Source: Nocardia brevicatena NBRC 12119 (lineage in GTDB: Bacteria; Actinomycetota; Actinomycetes; Mycobacteriales; Mycobacteriaceae). Taken from it: a stretch of DNA of 50,909 bases. This document shows, in pieces, positions 34,303-44,639 of the stretch. The notes under the pieces were generated by a model, which was given only the letters and a program-made list of their open reading frames with translations, was not told the DNA's origin and did no database searches. The position numbers were made by a program, and so were the translations under genes. Positions within the stretch are counted from its first letter, which is position 1, and each line of letters begins with the position of its first letter. The stretch is from NCBI RefSeq assembly GCF_000308495.1, contig NZ_BAFU01000065.1:1-50909 (forward strand), given 5' to 3'.

Positions 34303-35415
34303 CTACCGCAGCCCGGTGCCGCGCGTCAGAGCGGTCTCGATGAGAGTGGAGACCAGGGTCCGATAATCGATTCCGGTCTGCTCCCACATCCGCGGATACA
34401 TCGAGATCGCGGTGAAACCGGGCATGGTGTTGATCTCGTTGATCACCGGACCGTCCGGGGTGACGAAGAAGTCCACCCGGGACAGGCCCTGGCAGTCCAG
34501 GGCGCGGAAAGCGCGCACCGCCAGGGTGCGCACCTCCTCGGCGACGGCATCGTCCAGTTTCGCGGGGACATCGAATTCGCAGACGTCGTCGAGGTATTTG
34601 GTGTCGAAATCGTAGAAGTCCGGCCCGGCCGCGCCCGTACCCGCGGGATCGGCTTCCGGCATCCGGATCTCGGCGAGCACGCTGGCCTGCACCCGACCGT
34701 CCGGGAATTCCAGCACACCGCACTCCACCTCGCGTCCGGGTATGGCGGCCTCCACGATCACCTTGGGATCGTGCGCCCGCGCCGCCGCGATGGCGGCGTC
34801 CAGATCCGCCCAGTCGGCGACCCTGGTGATACCGATCGAGGAACCGCCCCGCGCGGGTTTCACGAAAACCGGCAGCCCGAGCCGCTCTCGGTCCGCCGGC
34901 GCGACGGTGGCGTCACCGGGACGCAGCACCGCCTGCACACCCACCGGCAGTCCCTCGGCCGCCAGCAGTTTCTTGGTGAACTCCTTGTCCATCCCGGCCG
35001 CGCTGGCCAGCACACCGGGTCCCACGTACGGGATACCGGCCAGTTCCAGCAGGCCCTGGATGGTCCCGTCCTCACCGAACGGGCCGTGTAGGACGGGGAA
35101 CACCACGTCCACGGTGCCCAGTACCGCGCCCGGCTCGTCGAGGGCGACCAGTGTTCCGGAGCGGCTGGGATCGGTGGCGAGCATCAGCGCGGTCCCGGTG
35201 TCGGGCACCGACGGCAGTTCCCGGTCCCGGGGAGCGAGCGCCGCGGCGTCGTCGCCGGACAGGATCCAGGTACCGTCGGTGGTGATACCGATCGGCACGG
35301 CCTCGTAGCGTTCCGGATCGAGATGACGGAGTACCGCGCCCGCCGACACACATGACACGGCGTGCTCGTTGCTGCGTCCGCCGAACACCACGGCCACCCT
35401 GATCAGGTTCGTCAT
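34303..35415 (-). CDS. ddl: D-alanine-D-alanine ligase
   Basis: A 370-residue Ddl that makes the D-Ala-D-Ala dipeptide of peptidoglycan precursors. N-terminal [19 protein letters not shown], the [31 protein letters not shown] region, ATP-grasp [14 protein letters not shown] and the C-terminal catalytic [26 protein letters not shown] are all present. It carries the Tyr in PYVGPG region typical of D-Ala rather than D-Lac ligases only loosely; I make no resistance inference. It follows gpsA by 67 nt in an operon, as in mycobacteria. Confidence 0.98.
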   Translation of the reverse strand: MTNLIRVAVVFGGRSNEHAVSCVSAGAVLRHLDPERYEAVPIGITTDGTWILSGDDAAALAPRDRELPSVPDTGTALMLATDPSRSGTLVALDEPGAVLGTVDVVFPVLHGPFGEDGTIQGLLELAGIPYVGPGVLASAAGMDKEFTKKLLAAEGLPVGVQAVLRPGDATVAPADRERLGLPVFVKPARGGSSIGITRVADWADLDAAIAAARAHDPKVIVEAAIPGREVECGVLEFPDGRVQASVLAEIRMPEADPAGTGAAGPDFYDFDTKYLDDVCEFDVPAKLDDAVAEEVRTLAVRAFRALDCQGLSRVDFFVTPDGPVINEINTMPGFTAISMYPRMWEQTGIDYRTLVSTLIETALTRGTGLR

Positions 35416-35482
35416 GCCCCGAACCGTACCCGCCCGGTCGGTCGAATCCGGGAGCGGACCGCCGCGTCCGCGCGGTCGTTTC

Positions 35483-36478
35483 CTATTCCGGTTTGATCCG
35501 CCGGCCGAGCAGCTTGTCGACCGCCTGCCGCACCGCCAGCCCTTCGTGGCATACCTCGTGCACCGCCTCCGTGAGCGGCATCTCCACCTCGTACTTATGC
35601 GCCAGCGCCCGCACCGATGTACACGATTTCACACCCTCGGCGACCTGCCCATGGGTTGCCTCCTGCGCGGCCTGCATGGATCCACCCTCGCCGAGAACAT
35701 GGCCGAAGGAACGGTTGCGCGACAGCGGCGAGGTACAGGTGGCCACCAGATCACCCACACCGGCCAGGCCGGCCAGCGTGACCGGTTCGGCGCCGAGCGC
35801 GGTACCCAGCCGAATGATCTCGGCCAGGCCGCGGGTGATGAGTCCGGCGATGGAGTTGTCGCCCAGCCCCATGCCGGAGGCGATCCCGCAGGCCAGCGCG
35901 ATGACGTTCTTGCAGGCACCACCGATTTCGCAGCCGATCACATCGGTATTGGTGTAGGGCCGGAAATACCCGGTGGCACACGCTCGTTGAACGGAAACGG
36001 CCCGGTCGGCGTCGGTGCAGCCGATCACCGTCGCGGCGGGCTGTCCGGCGGCGATCTCCTTGGCGAGGTTCGGGCCGGTCAACACCGCGATCCGCCCCGG
36101 CTCGGCGTCGGTGACCGCGGCGATCACCTCGCTCATCCGAAGGAGGGTACCGGTTTCGATTCCCTTGGCCAGACTCAGCAGTGTGGCATCCGCGCCGATC
36201 GCCGGTGCCCAGACCCGCAGATTCGCGCGCAGCGCCTGCGACGGCACGGCCAGCACGACGATATCGGCGCCGTCGAGGGCGCGGATGTGGTCGTCGGTCG
36301 CCGCGACCGGCGGCAGCTGTACTCCCGGCAGGTAGAACGGATTGCGATGGTCGGTCGCCAAGGCCTCGGCCACCTCCGGCCGACGCGCCCAGATGGTGAC
36401 CTCGGTTCCCGCGTCCGCCAAGACCTTCGCGAATGCCGTCCCCCATGATCCCGCGCCCAGTACCGCCGCCCTCGTCAT
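35483..36478 (-). CDS. gpsA: Glycerol-3-phosphate dehydrogenase (NAD(P)+)
   Basis: A 331-residue GpsA that reduces dihydroxyacetone phosphate to sn-glycerol 3-phosphate for phospholipid synthesis. Rossmann motif [20 protein letters not shown] at residues 4-23, [16 protein letters not shown], catalytic Lys in [15 protein letters not shown], and [20 protein letters not shown] in the substrate domain. The ATG at 36478 is the normal family start; a longer open frame upstream overlaps fbiD on the other strand and is not used. It is the first gene of gpsA-ddl and is divergent from fbiD across 30 nt. Confidence 0.98.
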   Translation of the reverse strand: MTRAAVLGAGSWGTAFAKVLADAGTEVTIWARRPEVAEALATDHRNPFYLPGVQLPPVAATDDHIRALDGADIVVLAVPSQALRANLRVWAPAIGADATLLSLAKGIETGTLLRMSEVIAAVTDAEPGRIAVLTGPNLAKEIAAGQPAATVIGCTDADRAVSVQRACATGYFRPYTNTDVIGCEIGGACKNVIALACGIASGMGLGDNSIAGLITRGLAEIIRLGTALGAEPVTLAGLAGVGDLVATCTSPLSRNRSFGHVLGEGGSMQAAQEATHGQVAEGVKSCTSVRALAHKYEVEMPLTEAVHEVCHEGLAVRQAVDKLLGRRIKPE

Positions 36479-36508
36479 CAGCCCAATATGCCATGGAAGG
36501 ATTGGCCC

Positions 36509-37246
36509 ATGCGTCAGCACACCGTGCACGCCGTGATCGCGGTGAAAAGCCTCGACCGGGCCAAGAGCCGCCTGGCCGGTGAACTGTCGCCGCCGCACCG
36601 GGCGCGGCTGGTACTGGCCATGCTCTCCGATACGCTGCGCACCGCCGGCGCCGTCGCGGCCATCGGCTCGGTCACCGTGGTCACCCCGGATACCACGGTC
36701 GCGGAACTGGCGCGCACACGCGGCGCCGCGGTCCACCCCGAACCCGCCGACCGGTCACCGGCGTCCAGCGAATCCGACCGCCTCAACGCCGCCCTGGCCG
36801 ATACCGCCGACACACTACGTCGCCGCCACGGCTTCATCGATCTACTCGCCCTGCAGGCCGATCTACCGGCACTGCGGGCGGACGAATTGGCCGATATGCT
36901 CGCCACCGCGCCCGCCGATGTCCGTTCGCTGGTCGTCGACCATACGGGCACCGGCACGGCCGCGCTGCTGGCGCGCGCGGGAACACCGCTGCGTCCGCGG
37001 TTCGGGCCCGCCTCGGCCGCCCGGCATATCGCCGACGGCGCGGTCGAACTGGACGGGGAGTGGCCGGGGCTGCGGCTGGATGTCGATACCGTCGCCGACC
37101 TGGACAGAGCGTCGGCCCTCGGCGCCGGCGCCGATACCAGGGCACTGCTGCACGCCATCGGCCATCGAGCGCCGTCGTCCGGCCAGGGGTTCGCATCGCC
37201 CGGCCGCGGGCCGGGGGTGTCCGAATCGATAACTCCGGTGTGCTAG
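36509..37246 (+). CDS. fbiD: Phosphoenolpyruvate/2-phospholactate guanylyltransferase
   Basis: A 245-residue FbiD (CofC), which activates phosphoenolpyruvate with GTP for the side chain of coenzyme F420. Typical features: [20 protein letters not shown] at the N-terminus, [18 protein letters not shown], and [18 protein letters not shown] with [12 protein letters not shown] near the C-terminus. Start ATG 36509 has GGAAGGA 8 nt upstream; the longer frame from 36488 lacks one. The last 25 residues are low complexity. F420 use in this organism also fits the F420-type protein gene at 44640. Syntenic with Rv2983. Confidence 0.94.
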   Translation: MRQHTVHAVIAVKSLDRAKSRLAGELSPPHRARLVLAMLSDTLRTAGAVAAIGSVTVVTPDTTVAELARTRGAAVHPEPADRSPASSESDRLNAALADTADTLRRRHGFIDLLALQADLPALRADELADMLATAPADVRSLVVDHTGTGTAALLARAGTPLRPRFGPASAARHIADGAVELDGEWPGLRLDVDTVADLDRASALGAGADTRALLHAIGHRAPSSGQGFASPGRGPGVSESITPVC

Positions 37247-37316
37247 CGGATCGCCGAACCCGGAATACCGGGAAACGGCCCCACCTCCCGGCTGCACACC
37301 GAGCGGTTCGTAGGGA

Positions 37317-39488
37317 ATGATCGTAGATGTGAGCGATACGGAAACCGTCAAGCAGCAGCGGGTGCTTCCCACTCCACCACCGGCCGCCAGCCCGGTATCC
37401 GACGGAGCCGCCGCACCGCGGTTGCCCGCCGATCGCTACCTCAACCGTGAGTTGAGCTGGTTGGACTTCAATGCCCGGGTACTGGCGCTGGCGGAGGACG
37501 ATTCGCTGCCATTGCTGGAACGCGCCAAGTTCCTCGCCATCTTCGCCTCGAACCTGGACGAGTTCTACATGGTCCGCGTCGCCGGCCTCAAACGCCGCGC
37601 CGAGACCGGGCTTACGGTGCGCTCCGCCGACGGGCGTTCGCCCAACGAGCAGTTGGTGCTCATCGCCGCCCGCACCCAGGAGATCGCGGTCCGGCACGCC
37701 CGGGTGTTCCTCGACGATGTGCTACCCGCGCTCACCACCGAGGGTATCGAGATCATCGACTGGGCCGATCTCGACGACGAGGAACGGCGCAGACTGTCGG
37801 CGTACTTCCAGGATCAGGTGTTTCCGGTGCTCACCCCGCTCGCGGTGGACCCGGCGCATCCCTTCCCCTATATCAGCGGCCTGAGCCTGAATCTCGCGGT
37901 GACGGTGCAGGACGAGACCACCGGCGGCGAACATTTCGCCCGCGTGAAGGTGCCCGACAACGTCGACCGATTCGTGCGGGTGCGGCGCACCGGCTCCGCT
38001 TCGTCCATCGCGGCGTTCCTTCCGATGGAGGCGCTGATCGCGGCACATCTGGATCAGCTGTTCCCCGGGATGACCGTGGTCGAACAGCATTCGTTCCGGA
38101 TCACCCGCAACGCCGATTTCGAGGTCGACGAGGACCGTGACGAGGATCTGCTGCAGGCACTGGAACGCGAACTCGCGCGCCGCCGCTTCGGTTCGCCGGT
38201 GCGGCTCGAGGTCTCCGACGATATGACCGAGCACATGCTCGAACTGCTGTTGCGCGAACTCGAGGTCGATCCGCGCGATGTCATCCAGGTCCCCGGCCTG
38301 CTGGATCTGTCCTCCCTGTGGCAGGTCTACGGGGTGGACCGTCCGGGGCTCAAGGATCCCCCGTACGTTCCCGCGACCCCGCCGGCCTTCGGTGAACGGG
38401 AGACCCCGCGCAATGTGTTCGCCGCGCTGCGCGAGGGCGATGTGCTGGTACACCACCCTTACGATTCGTTCTCCACCAGCGTGCAGCGGTTCATCGAACA
38501 GGCCGCCGCCGATCCCCAGGTGCTGGCGATCAAACAGACGCTGTACCGCACCTCCGGGGATTCACCGATCGTGAACGCGCTCATCGATGCCGCCGAGGCC
38601 GGCAAACAGGTGGTGGCGCTCGTCGAGATCAAGGCACGGTTCGACGAGCAGGCCAATATCAAATGGGCCCGGGCGCTGGAACAGGCGGGAGTCCACGTGG
38701 TCTACGGTCTGATCGGGTTGAAAACCCACTGCAAGACCTGCCTGGTGGTGCGCCGCGAGGGTGCCACCATCCGCCGCTACTGCCATATCGGCACCGGCAA
38801 CTACAACCCCAAGACCGCTCGCCTCTACGAGGATGTCGGATTACTCACCGCGGCACCCGAAATCGGAGCGGACCTCACCGATCTGTTCAATTCGCTGACC
38901 GGCTATTCCCGCAAGGCCGAGTACCGCAATCTCTTGGTCGCCCCCTACGGGGTACGGTCCGGGATCATCGCCCGCATCGAGGGGGAGATCGCGGCGGCGC
39001 GGCGGGGAGGGTCCGCCCGGATCCGGATGAAGGCCAACGCCATCGTCGACGAACAGATCATCGACGCCCTCTACCGTGCCTCCCAGGCCGGTGTGCCGGT
39101 GCAGATCGTGGTGCGCAGTATCTGCGGGTTGCGGCCGGGGGTGCCGGGAATCAGCGACAATATCGAGGTCCGCTCGATCCTCGGCCGGGTGCTCGAGCAT
39201 TCGCGGATCATGCATTTCCAGGCGCAGGACGAATACTGGATCGGCAGCGCCGATATGATGCACCGCAATCTGGACCGTCGAGTGGAGGTCATGGCGCAGG
39301 TCCAGGATCGCCGACTGTGCGCCCAGTTGAACGAGGTGTTCGAGTCGGCACTGCATCCGATGACCCGCTGCTGGGTGTTGCAACCCGACGGCTCTTGGAC
39401 GGCTTGGCCCGACCACCGCGATATCGGTGACGGTGTTCGTGACCATCAGGTGTATCTCATGCACCTCCATCGCCCCGTACAGCAGTGA
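37317..39488 (+). CDS. ppk: Polyphosphate kinase 1
   Basis: A 723-residue PPK1 that makes long-chain polyphosphate from ATP. Family start is seen in [20 protein letters not shown] and [16 protein letters not shown]. The catalytic region has the likely phosphorylated His471 in GLKTHCKT, His490 in [17 protein letters not shown], and [16 protein letters not shown] 35-residue Pro/Ala-rich leader precedes the core. ATG 37317 is used; a GTG at 37329 is equally placed relative to the AGGGA site. It overlaps mutT1 by 4 nt, so the two are translationally coupled. Confidence 0.98.
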   Translation: MIVDVSDTETVKQQRVLPTPPPAASPVSDGAAAPRLPADRYLNRELSWLDFNARVLALAEDDSLPLLERAKFLAIFASNLDEFYMVRVAGLKRRAETGLTVRSADGRSPNEQLVLIAARTQEIAVRHARVFLDDVLPALTTEGIEIIDWADLDDEERRRLSAYFQDQVFPVLTPLAVDPAHPFPYISGLSLNLAVTVQDETTGGEHFARVKVPDNVDRFVRVRRTGSASSIAAFLPMEALIAAHLDQLFPGMTVVEQHSFRITRNADFEVDEDRDEDLLQALERELARRRFGSPVRLEVSDDMTEHMLELLLRELEVDPRDVIQVPGLLDLSSLWQVYGVDRPGLKDPPYVPATPPAFGERETPRNVFAALREGDVLVHHPYDSFSTSVQRFIEQAAADPQVLAIKQTLYRTSGDSPIVNALIDAAEAGKQVVALVEIKARFDEQANIKWARALEQAGVHVVYGLIGLKTHCKTCLVVRREGATIRRYCHIGTGNYNPKTARLYEDVGLLTAAPEIGADLTDLFNSLTGYSRKAEYRNLLVAPYGVRSGIIARIEGEIAAARRGGSARIRMKANAIVDEQIIDALYRASQAGVPVQIVVRSICGLRPGVPGISDNIEVRSILGRVLEHSRIMHFQAQDEYWIGSADMMHRNLDRRVEVMAQVQDRRLCAQLNEVFESALHPMTRCWVLQPDGSWTAWPDHRDIGDGVRDHQVYLMHLHRPVQQ

Positions 39489-40456
39489 GCGACCCGACCG
39501 GCCACAAGATGTCTCGTTCGCCCCGGGTCAAGGCCAATATCCATGCCGCGGGAACGGTGTTGTGGCGTCGGGCGCCGGATGGCTCCGACGCCGTCGAGAT
39601 AGCCGTGATCCACCGGCCCAAGTACCGGGACTGGTCGCTGCCGAAAGGCAAACTCGATCCCGGGGAAACCCCCGTGCTCGCGGCCGCACGGGAAACCGAG
39701 GAGGAGACCGGGCTGCGTCCCCGGCTGGGACGCTACCTCGGCAAGGTCACCTATCCGATCCCCGGGCACCGCAAGATGAAGCGGGTCGACTATTGGGCGG
39801 CCGAGGTCGCCGAGGGTGAATTCGCCGCCAACACCGAGGTCGACCAGCTGCGCTGGATTCGGCTCGACCACGTGCTGGACGAACTGTCCTATCCGATGGA
39901 CCGACAGGTGGTGCGGACTTTCGCCCGGTTGCCGGCGAAAACCGCCACCGTCCTGGTGGTGCGGCACGCGAAAGCGGGCCGCCGCGACCGGTTCGACGGC
40001 CCGGACGACGAGCGTCCCCTGGAACCGGACGGGCAGCAACGGGCGTTGGACTTGGTGCCGAACCTGCTGGCGTTCGGCGCTCAGGAGATCGTCTCCGCGC
40101 CTCCGCTGCGCTGTGTGCAGACGGTGGAGCCGCTGGCCGAGGAGCTGGGGGTCGATATCGGCCTGGAACCGCTGCTGTCGGAAACGGGTTACGCGGCGGA
40201 TCCGGACGCGGGCCGGGAACGGGCCCGGGAGCTGGTCTCTGATCGAGCCGTGCGCGTGCTGTGCAGCCAGGGCAAGGTAATTCCCGATCTGCTGCGGTGG
40301 TGGACCGACCGGGACGGCGTGACGCTACCGCCCGCACGCAACCGCAAAGGCAGTGTCTGGGCGCTGTCGTTCGCCGGCGGTCGGATGGTGGCCGCCGACC
40401 ATCTCGAGCGGTCACTGTCGATGGCCGTGGTACCGCCCACGGATATCAACGCCTGA
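39485..40456 (+). CDS. mutT1: MutT1: Nudix hydrolase fused to a histidine phosphatase domain
   Basis: A 323-residue two-domain protein. The Nudix domain has its box [20 protein letters not shown] at about residues 56-75, ending TGL. The C-terminal histidine-phosphatase domain begins VVRHAKAG with catalytic His161. In mycobacteria MutT1 cleaves 8-oxo-dGTP to the diphosphate, protecting against mutation, and also acts on dinucleoside polyphosphates. The GTG start overlaps the ppk stop. It is convergent with hupB; the interval of 304 nt has two hairpins. Confidence 0.95.
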   Translation: MSDPTGHKMSRSPRVKANIHAAGTVLWRRAPDGSDAVEIAVIHRPKYRDWSLPKGKLDPGETPVLAAARETEEETGLRPRLGRYLGKVTYPIPGHRKMKRVDYWAAEVAEGEFAANTEVDQLRWIRLDHVLDELSYPMDRQVVRTFARLPAKTATVLVVRHAKAGRRDRFDGPDDERPLEPDGQQRALDLVPNLLAFGAQEIVSAPPLRCVQTVEPLAEELGVDIGLEPLLSETGYAADPDAGRERARELVSDRAVRVLCSQGKVIPDLLRWWTDRDGVTLPPARNRKGSVWALSFAGGRMVAADHLERSLSMAVVPPTDINA

Positions 40457-40636
40457 AACCGCGCGCCGAATACGGAATACCGGTCCCGGCCGACATTCAC
40501 CCGGACGCCTTACCCTGGTGGTCGGGGCCCGGACCGACCGGAGCGAATTCGCGCCGGCGGATTCACGGAGAAAGGGAAGACCCGTGGTCACGAAGACCAC
40601 GACAGCACCCCTCTGGCGGCGCAATAAAACACAGAA

Positions 40637-40661
40637 TGCCCCCAGGGATCTCCCGGGGGCA
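40637..40661 (-). terminator. Rho-independent terminator of hupB
   Basis: TGCCCCC / GGGGGCA stem continued by GGG / CCC across a 1-nt bulge, tetraloop ATCT. On the minus strand it is followed by TTCTGTGTTTTATT, a T-rich tail. It lies 100 nt beyond the hupB stop. This is the clearest intrinsic terminator in the window. Confidence 0.8.
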
Positions 40662-40678
40662 GTGGTCCGTCCGAAACA

Positions 40679-40699
40679 CGGGTGATGCGGGATCACCCG
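40679..40699. terminator. Second hairpin between hupB and mutT1
   Basis: CGGGTGAT / ATCACCCG, an 8-bp perfect stem with a 5-nt loop. It lies between the hupB stop and its T-tailed terminator and may add to termination. The rest of 40457-40760 shows no gene. Confidence 0.5.
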
Positions 40700-40760
40700 A
40701 TGGAGCTGTCGGTGTGACGACGAGGGGCTGGGTGGGGTGGCGCCGACGCTGGACGCGGAG

Positions 40761-41390
40761 TCAGCGGGTGCGACGCGCCGCGGTCTTCTTGGCCGCGGTC
40801 TTCTTGGCCGGCGCCTTTTTGGCCGGCGTCTTCTTCGCGGTGGCGCTCTTGGCAGCCGTAGCCCGCTTGGTGGTGGTCTTCTTCGCGGCGGTGGTCGACT
40901 TGCTCGTAGCGGTTTTCTTGGCAGTGGTCTTGGTCGCCGCCTTTTTCGCGGGTGCCTTGGTGGCGGCCTTCTTGGCGGGCGCCTTGGTCGCGGTCGCCTT
41001 CTTGGCGGTGGCGCGTTTGGCGGCGGTCGCGGCCTTCTTCGTGGTCGACTTCTTGGCCGCAACCGGCGCGTTGACACCGCGTTTCACCGCGGGACCGGTC
41101 GCCGCGAGCTTCTGTTTACCCGCGATAACGGCCTTGAACTGGGCGCCAGGTCGGAATGCCGGCACCGAAGTGGGCTTCACCCTGACCGTTTCTCCGGTAC
41201 GCGGGTTCCGGGCGACGCGAGCCGCCCGCTTGCGTTGTTCGAATACACCGAATCCGGTGATGGTGACGCTCTGCCCTTTGTGTACTGCACGGACGATGGT
41301 GTCGACCACATGCTCGACTGCCGCGGTGGCCGTGCGCCTGTCAGTACCCAACTTTTCGGTCAGAACGTCGATCAGTTCCGCCTTGTTCAT
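40761..41390 (-). CDS. hupB: HU-family histone-like protein HupB with lysine-rich tail
   Basis: A 209-residue nucleoid protein. The N-terminal 90 residues are a canonical HU domain ([50 protein letters not shown]). Residues about 100-209 are a histone H1-like tail of repeated AAKK, PAKK and TKTT blocks, as in mycobacterial HupB. It binds and compacts DNA, and the tail is a known target for lysine modification in mycobacteria. The ATG at 41390 has GGAGGA upstream. It is transcribed alone, with a terminator at 40637-40661. Confidence 0.98.
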   Translation of the reverse strand: MNKAELIDVLTEKLGTDRRTATAAVEHVVDTIVRAVHKGQSVTITGFGVFEQRKRAARVARNPRTGETVRVKPTSVPAFRPGAQFKAVIAGKQKLAATGPAVKRGVNAPVAAKKSTTKKAATAAKRATAKKATATKAPAKKAATKAPAKKAATKTTAKKTATSKSTTAAKKTTTKRATAAKSATAKKTPAKKAPAKKTAAKKTAARRTR

Positions 41391-41447
41391 TGAATCCTCC
41401 GCAGACTAATGGCCCGTCGTCGGACCGACTAGCTACCACGGTAAACC

Positions 41448-41470
41448 CACATAGGGCAAGAGTCTATGTG
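41448..41470. promoter_or_regulatory. Inverted repeat in the hupB upstream region
   Basis: CACATAG (41448-41454) and CTATGTG (41464-41470), 7 bp each with a 9-bp spacer, 58 nt upstream of the hupB ATG. It overlaps the probable promoter area. Operator function is inferred only. Confidence 0.4.
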
Positions 41471-41546
41471 CCACGCCAAAATTCATGAGGTTTAGCACAC
41501 GTTCAGTTACCGAGCGGCCCGGCACCCCGCAAACGACACCGGGTGA

Positions 41547-42155
41547 TTACGCCCGCGAAATACGTTCCGGAAGGGTCGCGGGTTTCCATGATGGCCTTGT
41601 CTTTTCGAACTCGGCGATCTCACCCTCCCGCCGCAGCGTCAGACCGATGTCATCCAAACCTTCCAACAGCCGCCACCGGGTGTAGTCGTCAATATCGAAC
41701 GGCAACACGATGGTTCCCGCCGTCACAGTGCGCGCTTCGAGATCCACCACCAATTCGAGTCCGGGCTGTTCCTCCAGCATCTTCCAGAGCATTTCGACAT
41801 CATTTTGTGACATTTGCGCGGCCGGCAGTCCGCCCTTGCCCGCATTCCCACGGAAGATGTCGGCGAAGCGGGAAGAGATAACTACCCGAAAGCCATAGTC
41901 CGACAGTGCCCACACCGCGTGCTCACGCGACGATCCGGTGCCGAAATCCGGGCCTGCCACGAGCACGCTGCCGCGCTTGTACGGTTCGATGTTCAGAATG
42001 AAGTCCGGATCCGTTCGCCAGGCCGCGAAGAGTCCGTCCTCGAATCCCGTTCGGGTCACCCGCTTCAGATAGACGGCGGGGATGATCTGGTCGGTGTCGA
42101 CATTCGATCGGCGCAGCGGTACCCCGATCCCCTTGTGCACGGTGAAGGGTTGCAT
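41547..42155 (-). CDS. leuD: 3-isopropylmalate dehydratase small subunit
   Basis: A 202-residue LeuD, the swivelling small subunit that with LeuC converts 2- to 3-isopropylmalate in leucine biosynthesis. The motifs [32 protein letters not shown] and [17 protein letters not shown] are all present. The ATG at 42155 has AGGAGA upstream. It follows leuC by 111 nt in the same operon; the hupB gene is downstream on the same strand with its own upstream region. Confidence 0.98.
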   Translation of the reverse strand: MQPFTVHKGIGVPLRRSNVDTDQIIPAVYLKRVTRTGFEDGLFAAWRTDPDFILNIEPYKRGSVLVAGPDFGTGSSREHAVWALSDYGFRVVISSRFADIFRGNAGKGGLPAAQMSQNDVEMLWKMLEEQPGLELVVDLEARTVTAGTIVLPFDIDDYTRWRLLEGLDDIGLTLRREGEIAEFEKTRPSWKPATLPERISRA

Positions 42156-42266
42156 CCTGTTTCTCCTGTTCGAGCTGCGGCAGCGGGCGGCCGCGGTTGA
42201 GCGGTGGTTGTATGCGAAATAGCGGTCCGGGCCGCGGCGGTGTTCGGATTTCACCCCGCGGCGCGG

Positions 42267-43682
42267 TCAGTTCAGGTCCGCGGGCGAGGCCAGGGTTCCG
42301 CGGACCGCCGTAGCGGCCGCTACCGGTGGGGACACCAGGTGGGTGCGCCCTCCCTTGCCCTGCCGGCCCTCGAAGTTACGGTTCGACGTGGACGCGCAGC
42401 GCTGGCCGGGGGCGAGCTGGTCGGGGTTCATTCCCAGGCACATCGAGCAGCCGGCCTGGCGCCATTCGGCGCCGGCGGCGGTGAAAATTTCCCCGAGTCC
42501 TTCTTTTTCCGCCTGCTCCCGTACCCGCATCGAGCCCGGCACCACCAGCATTCGCACCCCGTCGGCGACCTTACGGCCCCGCAAAACCTCCGCCACCGCA
42601 CGCAAATCCTCGATACGGCCGTTGGTGCACGAACCCACGAATACCGTATCGACCGTGACATCGCGCAGTGGAGTACCCGGAAGCAAATCCATATACCGCA
42701 GCGCTTTCTCCGCGGACTCGCGTTCGGTCGGGTCGGCGATCTGCGCCGGATCGGGCACCCGCTCGCCCAGCGGAGCGCCCTGTCCCGGGTTGGTGCCCCA
42801 GGTGACGAACGGGGTCAGTGCGCTCGCATCGATGCGCACCTCGCGGTCGAAAACGGCATCCTCGTCGGTCTTCAACGCCTCCCAGGCGGCCACCGCGGCG
42901 TCCCAGTCCGCGCCCCGTGGGGCATGCGGACGGCCTTTCAGGAACTCGTAGGTGGTCTCGTCCGGGGCGATCATGCCCGCTCGGGCTCCGGCCTCGATGG
43001 ACATATTGCAGATCGTCATCCGCGCTTCCATCGACATGGCGCGGATCGCCTCCCCGCGGTATTCCAGCACATACCCTTGACCGCCGCCGGTACCGATTTC
43101 GGCGATCACCGCCAGAATCAGGTCCTTGCTGGTTACCCCGGGCTGCAGCATTCCGTCGACGGTGATCGCCATGGTTTTGAACGGCCGCAGCGACAGGGTC
43201 TGCGTGGCCAGTACGTGTTCGACCTCACTGGTGCCGATTCCCATGGCCAGCGCGCCGAACGCACCGTGTGTCGAGGTGTGGCTGTCACCGCACACCACCG
43301 TCGTTCCCGGCTGGGTCAACCCCAACTGCGGTCCCACCACGTGCACGATGCCCTGGTCGAGATCCCCCATCGGATGCAGCCGGATGCCGAATTCGGCGCA
43401 GTTGCGGCGCAGGGTCTCGACCTGAGTGCGCGAAATCGGGTCGGCGATCGGTTTATCGATATCGACGGTGGGAACGTTGTGGTCCTCGGTGGCGATCGTC
43501 AGGTCGGGCCGGCGCACCGGGCGCCCCGCCGCACGAAGGCCGTCGAACGCCTGGGGACTGGTCACCTCGTGCACCAGGTGCAGGTCGATGTAGATGAGGT
43601 CGGGTTCGCGCGCGTCGCCCTCACCCGCCCCGGGGGCGACGACGTGCTGTTCCCATACCTTCTCGGCCAGCGTGCGTGGCAT
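42267..43682 (-). CDS. leuC: 3-isopropylmalate dehydratase large subunit
   Basis: A 471-residue LeuC of the aconitase family. Three cysteines bind the 4Fe-4S cluster: Cys352 in GSCTNGR and Cys412/Cys415 in CSMCLG. Substrate-binding motifs [17 protein letters not shown] and [16 protein letters not shown] are present. The start is ATG 43682. A leader of about 150 nt separates it from the divergent ndgR and carries the operator-like dyad 43825-43839, consistent with NdgR control. Confidence 0.98.
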   Translation of the reverse strand: MPRTLAEKVWEQHVVAPGAGEGDAREPDLIYIDLHLVHEVTSPQAFDGLRAAGRPVRRPDLTIATEDHNVPTVDIDKPIADPISRTQVETLRRNCAEFGIRLHPMGDLDQGIVHVVGPQLGLTQPGTTVVCGDSHTSTHGAFGALAMGIGTSEVEHVLATQTLSLRPFKTMAITVDGMLQPGVTSKDLILAVIAEIGTGGGQGYVLEYRGEAIRAMSMEARMTICNMSIEAGARAGMIAPDETTYEFLKGRPHAPRGADWDAAVAAWEALKTDEDAVFDREVRIDASALTPFVTWGTNPGQGAPLGERVPDPAQIADPTERESAEKALRYMDLLPGTPLRDVTVDTVFVGSCTNGRIEDLRAVAEVLRGRKVADGVRMLVVPGSMRVREQAEKEGLGEIFTAAGAEWRQAGCSMCLGMNPDQLAPGQRCASTSNRNFEGRQGKGGRTHLVSPPVAAATAVRGTLASPADLN

Positions 43683-43824
43683 TGTTCTCGATCACCTTTC
43701 GGGCCGGCACCCGAGATTCGACCGCGTGGGTTCGGCGGCGCCCGGGTGCGCTACGGATGAAAGCCGCGTCCTGCGATTTCGATCTCCGATCCGGTCCGGG
43801 CTGCGGAACCACGGCGGAGTGGTA

Positions 43825-43848
43825 TCTCAAAATACGAGACGCTAATAT
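43825..43848. promoter_or_regulatory. ndgR promoter and NdgR-like operator in the leuC-ndgR gap
   Basis: The dyad TCTC-N7-GAGA (43825-43839) lies just upstream of TAATAT (43843-43848). TAATAT is 6 nt before the ndgR ATG at 43855, so that mRNA would start on the start codon. The dyad covers the ndgR spacer region and could also control leuC, as IclR-family LtbR/NdgR proteins do. Confidence 0.55.
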
Positions 43849-43854
43849 CGTTCT

Positions 43855-44556
43855 ATGAGACAGCATAGCGGTATCGGCGTTCTGGACAAAGCGGTGATGG
43901 TGTTGTACGCGGTCGCCGAGCAGCCGTGCGGTCTCACCGAGTTGTGCGAGCGCACCGGTCTGCCCCGCGCCACCGCCCACCGGCTGGCCGTGGGCCTGGA
44001 AACACATCGGCTGTTGACCCGCAACGGCGATGGTGCATGGGGTCCGGGGCCCGCGTTGGCCGAACTGGCCGCCGGCGCCGCCGATCCGCTGCGGGAGGCC
44101 GCCGCGGCGGTGCTGCCGCGGTTACGGGAGATCACCGGCGAAAGTGTTCAGTTGTACTGCCGCGACGGCCACTGGCGGGTGTGTATGGCGGCGCTGGAAC
44201 CGCCCGCCGGTCTCCGCGATACCGTACCGATTGGTTCCCGACTCCCGCTCACCGCCGGCTCCGCCGCGAAAGTGCTGCTGGCCTGGGCCGACCCGGAGAT
44301 GCAGCGAACCGTTCTCGCCGATGCCGTATTCGGCGAACGCGCGCTGGCGGAGGTCCGCAGACGCGGCTGGGCGCAGAGCGCCGCCGAACGCGCCGCCGGC
44401 GTGGCCAGTGTGTCCGCCCCCGTACGGGACCGCAACGGGAACGTGGTGGCGGCGGTGTCGGTTTCCGGCCCGATCGATCGAATGGGCCGCCGCCCCGGGG
44501 CCCGATGGGCCACCGACCTGGTCGCCGCCGCCGACGCCCTGCACAGAAGGCTGTGA
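43855..44556 (+). CDS. ndgR: IclR-family regulator NdgR (LtbR)
   Basis: A 233-residue IclR regulator. N-terminal winged helix (about 5-65: GIGVLDKAVMVLYAVAEQPCGLTELCERTGLPRATAHRLA-type segment) and C-terminal ligand domain (about 80-233) with AKVLLAWAD and SVSAPVRDRNGNVVAAVSVSG. The divergent position beside leuCD is conserved in actinobacteria, where NdgR/LtbR represses leucine and related amino-acid genes. It appears leaderless. Syntenic with Rv2989. Confidence 0.95.
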   Translation: MRQHSGIGVLDKAVMVLYAVAEQPCGLTELCERTGLPRATAHRLAVGLETHRLLTRNGDGAWGPGPALAELAAGAADPLREAAAAVLPRLREITGESVQLYCRDGHWRVCMAALEPPAGLRDTVPIGSRLPLTAGSAAKVLLAWADPEMQRTVLADAVFGERALAEVRRRGWAQSAAERAAGVASVSAPVRDRNGNVVAAVSVSGPIDRMGRRPGARWATDLVAAADALHRRL

Positions 44557-44626
44557 CGCGGTGCACATTGGGCCGCTGAGCGAACCCCGGTACGCCGGGA
44601 GCCGCGCCGAATGAGACGCCGCTCAC

Positions 44627-44632
44627 TAGAGT
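44627..44632 (+). promoter_or_regulatory. -10 element of a leaderless promoter
   Basis: TAGAGT lies 7 nt before the ATG at 44640, and no Shine-Dalgarno sequence exists between them. The spacing puts the transcript start on the ATG. No clear -35 is present. Confidence 0.5.
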
Positions 44633-44639
44633 TTCTCCA

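Noticed and set aside
34303-35415. D-Ala-D-Lac (vancomycin-resistance) ligase
   Set aside because: The ligase is in the conserved gpsA-ddl housekeeping context with no vanH or vanX neighbour.
40737-41393. Plus-strand 218-codon frame rich in Gly/Arg/Leu
   Set aside because: It is the antisense of the hupB HU domain and lysine-rich tail.
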